Shown: piece after piece, positions 1-5,536 of the stretch
Layout of the letters: the number at the start of each line of letters is the position of its first letter
Numbering within the stretch: position 1 is the stretch's first letter
Assembly (NCBI RefSeq): GCF_050434145.1
Contig: NZ_JBNPVX010000070.1
Coordinates: forward strand, 1-5,536
DNA length: 5,536 nucleotides
Reading direction: 5' to 3'
From: JAISST01 sp050434145
GTDB lineage: Bacteria > Fusobacteriota > Fusobacteriia > Fusobacteriales > Fusobacteriaceae
Made by a program: the position numbers and the translations under genes
Notes under the pieces: model-generated
Seen by the model: only the letters and a program-made list of their open reading frames with translations
Database searches by the model: none
What the model was told of the DNA's origin: nothing

Positions 1-516
1 TATATTATCCAATGGATATACATTATATAAAGTACTTTCCAATCTCAAAAATTCTATTTCTTTGTTATAGAGACCCAAAAATACCAATGGAAAAATATTA
101 TATCTCTTTAACATTTCTTCTAACACTTCACGTGTTGTAAAACAAGAATTCATTTCAAATATAAAATCCTCTATATTCTCTGAAAAATCATTTTCGTCCA
201 ATTCTTTTTTTATTTCTTTCCATTTGTTTAGTATCTCTATATAATTTTCTAATTTTGATATTTTACCATTGCTATCTAATTCATACATTATTACATCTAA
301 TGCCTTATTGGTTTTATTTAATATTTCATTTATCAAGCCTTGATCTTCAACTACTTCACTTTCTATATATAAAATAATCTTATTTTTATTATATTCAAAT
401 TTTATATCTAATTTTCTATCAGAGAGCATTGTTTCCCCATTGAATGGGGATATCTCTTCTAAATATTTTATTTCATAGCCCCTCATTATTGCATTTTCTG
501 GAAATTTCAAATACAT
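1..516 (-). CDS. Unrecognised protein encoded directly after vgrG (3' end outside window)
   Basis: This frame is open from an ATG at 514-516 to the left edge, 172 codons with no stop, so the C-terminus is missing. The start is well supported: an SD reading TAAGGAGGAA on the coding strand lies just ahead of it, and translation begins MYLKFPENAIMRGYEI. I do not recognise the family. No signal peptide or membrane helix is visible. Residues 1-62 look beta-rich, for example the strand-like DIKFEY and KIILYIE. Residues about 65-125 look helical and highly charged (Lys/Glu). A conserved-looking hydrophobic patch, RYNIFPLVFLGLYNK, lies near residues 138-152. The gene follows vgrG by 11 bp and must be co-transcribed. 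Genes in this position near VgrG/PAAR cargo often encode adaptor chaperones, immunity proteins or further structural parts. No motif here, such as a recognisable DUF1795 or DUF4123 signature, chooses among these. Confidence 0.85.
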   Translation of the reverse strand, partial: MYLKFPENAIMRGYEIKYLEEISPFNGETMLSDRKLDIKFEYNKNKIILYIESEVVEDQGLINEILNKTNKALDVIMYELDSNGKISKLENYIEILNKWKEIKKELDENDFSENIEDFIFEMNSCFTTREVLEEMLKRYNIFPLVFLGLYNKEIEFLRLESTLYNVYPLDNI

Positions 517-520
517 TTTA

Positions 521-530
521 TTCCTCCTTA
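521..530 (-). promoter_or_regulatory. Strong Shine-Dalgarno site of the downstream gene, overlapping the vgrG stop
   Basis: The coding-strand sequence is TAAGGAGGAA with the GGAGG core at 523-527, six bases before the ATG at 514-516. Its first three bases are the TAA stop codon of vgrG (528-530). Ribosomes terminating on vgrG are therefore placed on the next initiation site, which suggests translational coupling of the two genes. The coupling is inferred; the overlap is seen directly. Confidence 0.85.
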
Positions 531-2192
531 ACCAATTACTATTTGATGTGATTTTGCCTTTGTCACTGAAGCACCTACTTTTTCGTTCTTTTTCTCAATT
601 GTTGATTTCTTATCTGATAATTTCACTGTTTTACTGTTCGCTTTTTCATTATAATCACCACTTGCTACAACAGTTAGATCTGTTGTCTCTATTTTTATTG
701 TATTTCCACTTGTTATATTGATTGATTCGTGTGCTTTCATTGTTTCTGTGGTCATTTCCAAATAAAAATTATCTTTTATCATCATTATCTTATTCCCATG
801 GGCTACTGACATATTGTAGAGATTTCTATCTGTTCCTATTACTGCATTTTCCATATCAACTGATTTTATATTTTCATTAACATCTTTATTCAACTTTTCT
901 ATTAAATCCATTTCTACTTCTGTTGTTCTATAATTTCTTATAAATGGGTTACTAAATCTGATGCTTTTCGGATTTTTTACTGCTCCTATCACAAATCCTT
1001 GACTTTCTACTTCTGTTGGGAAATATATTCCTATCACATCTCCTACTTCTGGTGCACAAAAAAATCCTGTCTTTGTTGTTGTATAAGGCGTAACATAAGG
1101 AAATTTATATCTTTTTATTCTTTTGTTTTTCAATATATTATCATATCCTGATACTACTGTAAATTCCTCATTTTTATCATAATTTAGTGTCTCAACTGTT
1201 TCCTTTAATCCATCTAAAAAATCTACTGTTAATATCGAATAATCTTCACCTATTTTGTTTATTCCCTCCAAGGGGATTCTTACAACTTTTCCATAGATAC
1301 AAGCACCTTTTATGTTATCATTATGTATCTTTCGATACTTATGTTCTGAAGTTCTCAATAAATATTCGCTTTGAAAACTTCCATATTTTGAATTATTCTT
1401 ATTATATTTAATATATGCTTGGCATATTGTTCCTACTGCCATTCCATTGCTGTCTATTATTCCATCTCCCAAAGAAAACATTTCATCTGTTATCAGAGTT
1501 CTACTCATTCTTAGGCCATCTACATTTTCCCATAAACTACCTTTTAAGCTATCATAGGATTGAGTTAGTTTATTACTAGGAAATCCTATTGTTATACTCC
1601 CATTTATAGAGTTATACAATGCTAAACCAAAATGTGATACTAATCTTTTCATAAATTCCCAATCTGTTTCCCCATATTGTATTATAAGTCCATTTTCAAT
1701 TCTTTCATTCAATATTGTTTTTAAATCTTCATCTTCTAATCCTAAAAAATTAATAGTTTCATTCTTATATCGATTCTCTATTTCTTTTATTATATCTAAG
1801 TATGTAATATCTGGATTTTGATATACAGAAAATCTTTTAATCTTATCCATCAGAAAACTCTTTGATTTAAACACTAAATGCATCATTAATCCACCATCAT
1901 CATGTCTTGTAAATTTAGCTATACGTCTATCTCCTGTAAAATATGTGGTTCCTCCAAGTGATATTTCCATTGGAATGTATACTTGACCATCTTTTAGTAC
2001 TATTGATGTGTGTGTCCTCCAATGAGCATAAAATTCTTCATTAATTTCTAACTTGATATCTATGCTGGAATGCTCATTTTCCAATAAAATTGCATTAAAT
2101 TCTCTCAAGCTAAAACTACTATTATCAACAATGTTCCCATTTATACTAATATTCAAATGCTCTTCTCCATAGATTTTACTTGCTTTACTCAT
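528..2192 (-). CDS. VgrG/phage gpD-type spike protein of a contractile injection system
   Basis: This is a 554-residue spike protein. In this family a trimer forms the central spike at the tip of a contractile tail tube and carries effectors or a PAAR tip into the target cell. Residues about 1-235 correspond to the gpD/gp27-like part. The best signature is at 171-189, IQYGETDWEFMKRLVSHFG, matching the family pattern Q-Y-x-E-(T/S)-D-W-(E/D)-F-(M/L)-x-R-L. Residues about 297-408 fit a gp5-like OB-fold, starting near YGKVVRI and ending in PEVGDVIGIYF (381-391) and VIGAVKNP (401-408). Residues 409-554 are a beta-rich, Thr/Lys-rich tail with no long regular repeat. It is somewhat shorter than many proteobacterial VgrGs and has no C-terminal enzymatic extension. 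I chose the ATG at 2190-2192 because AGGAG lies nine bases ahead of it; the in-frame ATG three codons upstream (2199-2201) abuts that SD and is too close. The DUF4280-tailed protein precedes it and an unknown protein follows. It could belong to a T6SS-like machine, a phage tail or an eCIS. Confidence 0.88.
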   Translation of the reverse strand: MSKASKIYGEEHLNISINGNIVDNSSFSLREFNAILLENEHSSIDIKLEINEEFYAHWRTHTSIVLKDGQVYIPMEISLGGTTYFTGDRRIAKFTRHDDGGLMMHLVFKSKSFLMDKIKRFSVYQNPDITYLDIIKEIENRYKNETINFLGLEDEDLKTILNERIENGLIIQYGETDWEFMKRLVSHFGLALYNSINGSITIGFPSNKLTQSYDSLKGSLWENVDGLRMSRTLITDEMFSLGDGIIDSNGMAVGTICQAYIKYNKNNSKYGSFQSEYLLRTSEHKYRKIHNDNIKGACIYGKVVRIPLEGINKIGEDYSILTVDFLDGLKETVETLNYDKNEEFTVVSGYDNILKNKRIKRYKFPYVTPYTTTKTGFFCAPEVGDVIGIYFPTEVESQGFVIGAVKNPKSIRFSNPFIRNYRTTEVEMDLIEKLNKDVNENIKSVDMENAVIGTDRNLYNMSVAHGNKIMMIKDNFYLEMTTETMKAHESINITSGNTIKIETTDLTVVASGDYNEKANSKTVKLSDKKSTIEKKNEKVGASVTKAKSHQIVIG

Positions 2193-2200
2193 TATTAACA

Positions 2201-2206
2201 TCTCCT
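2201..2206 (-). promoter_or_regulatory. Shine-Dalgarno site deciding the vgrG start
   Basis: The coding strand reads AGGAGA, in the context AAAAGGAGATGTTAATAATG. The spacing from AGGAG to the ATG at 2190-2192 is nine bases, while the ATG at 2199-2201 immediately follows the GGAG. This favours the downstream ATG and an N-terminus of MSKASKIYGEE. The site lies in the 21-bp gap after the upstream gene's stop codon at 2214-2216. Confidence 0.8.
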
Positions 2207-2213
2207 TTTATTT

Positions 2214-5200
2214 TTAATTTGTTTTACTTCCTTTGTCATTATCTCCTTTAACAAATTTAATGTAACCACCAACTTCACAAGAGATTCCAGATTCTTTTGT
2301 CAATGCATTTCCATCACCTACTTCAACATCTGAAAGATTATCCCATTCATTTGGATCTGTTTCTGGTCTTACACATTTTATATTGTAATTATATTTTTCT
2401 GGATTTGTTTTTTTTATATAACACACTCCATCAAATGGTAAGATACTTCCATCTTCTCCTCCTCTCTTATCTGTTGTAGATCCTACTGTGTTATCTATCT
2501 CTATTTTTTCTCCTGAAGCATCATATATTTCCAATCCTATTGCATATTTTGCTGCAAATGTTGAGCGAGTATTACACATATTACAGATTATTTTATCTCC
2601 TGATTTTGCCAATATTTTTTTTGCTGATTTGGTATCCTCGCTTGAATCTTGTCTCAGAATCATCTCTTTTTTTATTATCCCTCTTTTTATACAATCATCA
2701 TTATAAATATAAGCTATTTCTGAATCATCTGCATCTCCATTTGATTTCATTATTCCAATTCGTAATATTTTATTAACTCCACCAGAACCGCCCACATTAT
2801 CTAATCGATAAAATTTCTTTAAAATATTTGGATTTTCATTTATCTTATTTCTTACTTCATTAAAATTACTATATCTACTTCCATTAATAGATAATGAGCT
2901 TTTGGCATTTATATACATCATTATATGCTCTATTATTGATTCATCATCAAATTTAGTTACTAAACCTGAATCCCATAGTAAAAGTTTCTCTAAATAATTT
3001 TCTCTTTTATACCCTTCTTTATTCTTTTCTTCAATTACTTCTTTTGATATTTCACTTGATATTCTTGGATTTTCAATTTCTAATAATGTATAAAATTTGG
3101 GATCTTTTGAATCATAATTATTTTCTAGAATACTTCTGACTACACTTCCTATATAATTATCATTTAAATTTTTATAAATTGCTTTTTTTTCTATTTCATT
3201 CTTCATATCTGATTTTCCTCTTATAATTATATCTCCAGTAGTAGAATCAATATATGGAAAAAAAGCAAATTCTTTTGATACATCTCCCCACACTATTTTC
3301 ATTCTTCCCCTCATATCACCAGATTCTATTCTATTTTGACATATTATTTCATATGAACTCCTATATCGTCCACAAGCATAATATAGCACATCCCCACTTG
3401 CAATATTGTCTGCATAGTGTTTCTGAATTTCAATATTTCTTTGTATGTACCATAAAAAACTACCTAATGACTCTATTAGCTCTTCTTCTATTATTTGAAT
3501 ATCATCTTTTTTTGATTCATATAATTCTACCTCGCCCTCTCTATCATTATAAATTCCTTTTGATTTATATGTGAAATAATATATCTTCTTTCCAACATAG
3601 CCATTTGTTACTTTTTTCAACATAATGTAAGAATGTTTTATCTGCTTATACTGCATGTGGGTTACTGTAGAACCTTCTTCTAAGATAATAGCATTTAGTT
3701 TTTCCTTAATATTTTCTGGTACTAGATCTGTATTTAATATTGTTTTTTCCTCTTCTTGATATGTATCTGTTACATAATTTTTACCATCCAATTTAAAATT
3801 TCTTCCAAGATTAAAAACATTATATTGACTATTTACTTTGTCAACATATATTGATTTCACTCCATCCATAACTTCATTAGATGTCAAATCTTTATTAGAA
3901 TATTTTTCAGGATTTTTACTATAATCTTGTGCAATGATTGCTCCAAGAATAGTTCCTACTGCCCCTTTTGATTTATCAGCTATTACACCTACAGTAGAAC
4001 TAGTGACACCAGATTTTCCAGTGACTAAATTATCACTTATATTATATAATCCAAAAATTATTGCTAAGTATTCTCCGTAGGTTACTGTTATTTTTTCTTT
4101 ATCTATATAAAAATCTTGTTTTCTATTTAAATTTTCCATTATTTGATCATATGTACGCAATTTAGGGTATTTTATAGTATCAATTTTAGATTTTTTACAA
4201 TATATACAAATTTTTATAGAATCTCTTTTACAATCATTTAATTTTTCACACTCAAAAAAACCCATATGACATAAAATAACATACAAATAAGATAGTTTCT
4301 CATTTGAATGATATTTACTCAAGGCATTATATATAGAATACATAATTGATGCTACTATCAAATACGGAAAAGTAGCAACAGAAAAGCTTATTTTAAATGA
4401 GGTGCACATAAATCCAATTGCTGTTCCTATTTGACCTGTAAGTATCGCTCCGCCATATGTAAAAGCAGCATCCCTTATAAGACCCATAGCTTCTTTTGAA
4501 GCTGACTCTGTATTGGAAATATATTCATTATCAAAAAATACTCCTAAATCTCTTACATTAAAAGAAACAAAATCATTCATATTCATTTTTTGATCTGTAA
4601 AAAATGATCTGCAGTTAAAATTGTTTTCAAATAAACTAAATATTTTAGCTAACTCTCCACCTATATTGCATCCAGTTATTGTTATATTATATAATGAGAG
4701 TTTATTTTCATCTTCTCTTGCACATAACAGGCAATATTTCCTGATTATATCTAAATATGTAAGAATTTCTAGATAATAACCTTTATCAAGCATTTTCTCT
4801 ATTATTTTATTTCTATCATCATTTTTAAAACACACAACAATATTTTTTTCTTTTCTTAGTATTACTACACCTAATTCAAATAAATCTAAACGTAAAGCAT
4901 CAGGTGGTGGGAAATAGGCTATTTCTTGCAAAAGCGTAGTTATCTTTATTTCATCTCCTGTCTTTGCCATATCCCTCATAGCATCCGCAAAAGCTATTTT
5001 CATTATATTAAAATTTATTGCATAAAAATATGTTTCTTTTGTATAATCACTGTCTACATCCATTTTCATTTCTTTTCTCATTTCATCCATAAATTGTTCT
5101 TGTGATTCTCTAGCCTTTCCTATTCCAAATGGAATAGAGCTTTTTCCAATATTTAATATAATATTTTTGAAATTATCATCTGTTAATTTTTTTTGGGCTA

Positions 5201-5536
5201 TTTTAAAACAATCATTATAAAATCCATCTCTATACCCTACAACTTCACCACCTTTTATTAGCCATTTTCCATCACTACCAGCTCTTAAGCCAGCTGTAAT
5301 TTTTTTGGGGATCCTTACTTTTCTCCAAGTATCATATGCAAAATATATTGATATAGCGTAATATACTGCTGTGGTTACTGCTTGCATAGCTTTCTTCTGT
5401 TTTACTTCTGCTTCAATTTCTGCTCTTGTTTTTACATTTGGTCTTTTATTTTTATTAAGATAAGTCAAATAATCAACTGTTATCTTATACCCATCACCTG
5501 CATACAATACTTGCCATTGGTCTGTAAATTTACCTT
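2214..5536 (-). CDS. Large multidomain cargo-like protein: degenerate lipase-like region, hydrophobic segment, C-terminal DUF4280/PAAR-like tip (5' end outside window)
   Basis: The frame is open from the right edge to a TAA at 2214-2216, with 1104 complete sense codons visible. The first possible start, TTG at 5505-5507, has no SD. The frame continues upstream through GKFTDQWQVLYAGDGYKI, so the true N-terminus is probably outside the window. Residues here are numbered from that TTG. In order I see: a hydrophobic helix at about 40-60; a lipase-class-3-like segment at about 205-300 with a Ser-to-Asn nucleophile position; a Gly/Ala-rich hydrophobic region at 343-394 fitting two membrane helices; a cysteine cluster at 413-437; a small Gly/Ala-rich patch near 500-526; a long unrecognised region at about 540-965; and a DUF4280/PAAR-like domain at about 969-1089. 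VgrG follows 21 bp downstream. I infer a toxin or other cargo capping and delivered by that spike. The activity is unknown: the only enzyme-like motif seems inactive. It could instead be a structural tip protein with a decayed enzyme domain. Confidence 0.85.
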   Translation of the reverse strand, partial: GKFTDQWQVLYAGDGYKITVDYLTYLNKNKRPNVKTRAEIEAEVKQKKAMQAVTTAVYYAISIYFAYDTWRKVRIPKKITAGLRAGSDGKWLIKGGEVVGYRDGFYNDCFKIAQKKLTDDNFKNIILNIGKSSIPFGIGKARESQEQFMDEMRKEMKMDVDSDYTKETYFYAINFNIMKIAFADAMRDMAKTGDEIKITTLLQEIAYFPPPDALRLDLFELGVVILRKEKNIVVCFKNDDRNKIIEKMLDKGYYLEILTYLDIIRKYCLLCAREDENKLSLYNITITGCNIGGELAKIFSLFENNFNCRSFFTDQKMNMNDFVSFNVRDLGVFFDNEYISNTESASKEAMGLIRDAAFTYGGAILTGQIGTAIGFMCTSFKISFSVATFPYLIVASIMYSIYNALSKYHSNEKLSYLYVILCHMGFFECEKLNDCKRDSIKICIYCKKSKIDTIKYPKLRTYDQIMENLNRKQDFYIDKEKITVTYGEYLAIIFGLYNISDNLVTGKSGVTSSTVGVIADKSKGAVGTILGAIIAQDYSKNPEKYSNKDLTSNEVMDGVKSIYVDKVNSQYNVFNLGRNFKLDGKNYVTDTYQEEEKTILNTDLVPENIKEKLNAIILEEGSTVTHMQYKQIKHSYIMLKKVTNGYVGKKIYYFTYKSKGIYNDREGEVELYESKKDDIQIIEEELIESLGSFLWYIQRNIEIQKHYADNIASGDVLYYACGRYRSSYEIICQNRIESGDMRGRMKIVWGDVSKEFAFFPYIDSTTGDIIIRGKSDMKNEIEKKAIYKNLNDNYIGSVVRSILENNYDSKDPKFYTLLEIENPRISSEISKEVIEEKNKEGYKRENYLEKLLLWDSGLVTKFDDESIIEHIMMYINAKSSLSINGSRYSNFNEVRNKINENPNILKKFYRLDNVGGSGGVNKILRIGIMKSNGDADDSEIAYIYNDDCIKRGIIKKEMILRQDSSEDTKSAKKILAKSGDKIICNMCNTRSTFAAKYAIGLEIYDASGEKIEIDNTVGSTTDKRGGEDGSILPFDGVCYIKKTNPEKYNYNIKCVRPETDPNEWDNLSDVEVGDGNALTKESGISCEVGGYIKFVKGDNDKGSKTN
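2241..2603 (-). other. DUF4280/PAAR-like spike-tip domain at the C-terminus of the large protein
   Basis: These are residues about 969-1089, TTG numbering. Successive motifs match the DUF4280 layout as I know it. SGDKIICNMC (969-978) stands where the family has S-G-A-x-L-x-C-S-x-G. SILPFDGVC followed by K-x-N-P (ending at 1036) stands for N-I-x-P-F-G-x-C-x-x-x-x-N-P. CVRP starts at C1045. W-x4-DVEVGDGNAL, then S-x-I-S-C-x-V-GG-YIKFV, stands for W-x-P-G-x-P-x-V-x-I-x-G-x-P-A-L then C-x-W-G-G-x-I-x-I-V. The cysteines are 975, 978, 1029, 1045 and 1077. Proteins of this family are regarded as PAAR-like tips of contractile injection spikes. The match is from memory of motifs, not an alignment, and the segment is more divergent than stand-alone DUF4280 proteins. 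Confidence 0.7.
4197..4271 (-). other. Cysteine cluster after the hydrophobic segment
   Basis: Residues 413-437 carry Cys at 413, 420, 426, 434 and 437, ending in C-I-Y-C within a Lys-rich stretch. The spacing (C-x6-C-x5-C-x7-C-x2-C) could bind a metal or form disulfides. I know of no named family with this spacing, so no function is assigned. Confidence 0.4.
4326..4481 (-). other. Gly/Ala-rich hydrophobic segment, possibly two membrane helices
   Basis: Residues 343-394 hold two uncharged or nearly uncharged stretches. The first is about 347-370 (AAFTYGGAILTGQIGTAIGF core) and the second about 374-394 (SFSVATFPYLIVASIMYSIY core). They are separated by only a few residues including one Lys, which fits a helical hairpin. 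Such hairpins occur in membrane-acting toxins and in transmembrane regions of PAAR-linked effectors that need a chaperone before loading. The prediction is by eye; buried helices of a lipase-like fold are an alternative for the first stretch. Confidence 0.5.
4608..4895 (-). other. Lipase class 3-like alpha/beta-hydrolase segment with degenerate catalytic motif
   Basis: These are residues about 205-300. ELGVVILRKEKNIVVCFKND resembles the lipase-3 strand pair that normally ends in the oxyanion motif (I-V-V-A-F-R-G-T). About 50 residues later comes NITITGCNIGGELAKIFSLF (274-293), which follows the family pattern of I-x-V-T-G-H-S-L-G-G-A-L-A-x-L. In the G-x-S-x-G elbow (279-283) the nucleophile Ser is Asn281 (codon AAT at 4665-4667), the preceding His is Cys, and the R-G-T oxyanion motif reads K-N-D. 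The fold may be kept while hydrolase activity is lost. VgrG-linked lipases are well known, which supports the reading. The assignment rests on one good and one weak motif. Confidence 0.55.

Noticed and set aside
1187..1411. Plus-strand open frame of 74 codons opposite the spike gene
   Set aside because: It lies wholly antisense to the well-supported spike gene, has no SD, and its Leu/Phe/His-rich composition is typical of a shadow frame.
2199..2201. Upstream ATG of vgrG as the start
   Set aside because: It abuts the GGAG of the SD, leaving no usable spacing, whereas the ATG at 2190-2192 has nine bases.
2193..2213. Possible promoter or terminator between the large gene and vgrG
   Set aside because: The gap is only 21 bp and filled by the SD; no hairpin or -10/-35 pair fits.
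2297..2776. Three short plus-strand open frames under the tip-domain region
   Set aside because: They overlap each other and the minus-strand gene, lack SD sites and show no recognisable protein features.
3254..3574. Plus-strand open frame of 106 codons with a membrane-protein-like composition
   Set aside because: It is antisense to the large gene; its hydrophobicity comes from T-rich complement of Lys/Glu codons, and no SD or family match is seen.
4659..4673. Active lipase call from the G-x-x-x-G elbow
   Set aside because: The central residue is Asn, not Ser, and the oxyanion motif is missing, so an active class 3 lipase cannot be claimed.
5120..5137. Inverted repeat CTATTCCA-AA-TGGAATAG
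   Set aside because: It is an AT-rich 8-bp repeat with a 2-base gap inside coding sequence (I-P-F-G-I-G region), expected by chance, with no terminator-like T run or operator context.

Overview
The window is very AT-rich DNA with three genes, all on the minus strand and packed head to tail. It reads right to left as one transcription unit: a large multidomain protein (2214 to beyond 5536, 5' end outside the window), a VgrG/phage-gpD-type spike protein (528-2192), and an unrecognised protein (516 down past position 1, 3' end outside the window). The gaps are 21 and 11 bp, each holding a strong Shine-Dalgarno sequence of the AGGAG(G) type. Base composition, A/T-ending codons and the strong SD sites fit a low-GC Firmicute (Clostridia) or a member of the Fusobacteriota such as the Leptotrichia/Sebaldella group. 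The sequence alone does not decide between them.

The middle gene is the anchor. It has the GPD/VgrG signature in its N-terminal half, a gp5-like OB-fold ending in a V-I-G-x-V-x-N-P strand, and a short beta-rich tail. It is therefore the spike of a contractile injection system (T6SS-like or phage-tail-like). The large protein encoded just before it ends in about 120 residues whose spaced motifs match the DUF4280/PAAR-like spike-tip family. This suggests the large protein is a cargo that brings its own spike tip and sits on the neighbouring VgrG. Further in, the cargo carries a lipase-class-3-like segment in which the usual T-G-H-S-L-G-G nucleophile elbow reads T-G-C-N-I-G-G, so the catalytic serine is asparagine. 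That is followed by a Gly/Ala-rich hydrophobic stretch that could make two membrane helices, a cysteine cluster, and several hundred unrecognised residues.

The third gene has no recognisable family. Its position right after vgrG, sharing bases between the vgrG stop codon and its SD, makes it a candidate adaptor/chaperone, immunity protein or baseplate component. This is inference from position only.

There is no non-coding stretch longer than 21 bp. I saw no RNA gene, promoter, terminator, insertion sequence, CRISPR array or attachment site. The promoter must lie to the right of the window and the end of the operon to its left.
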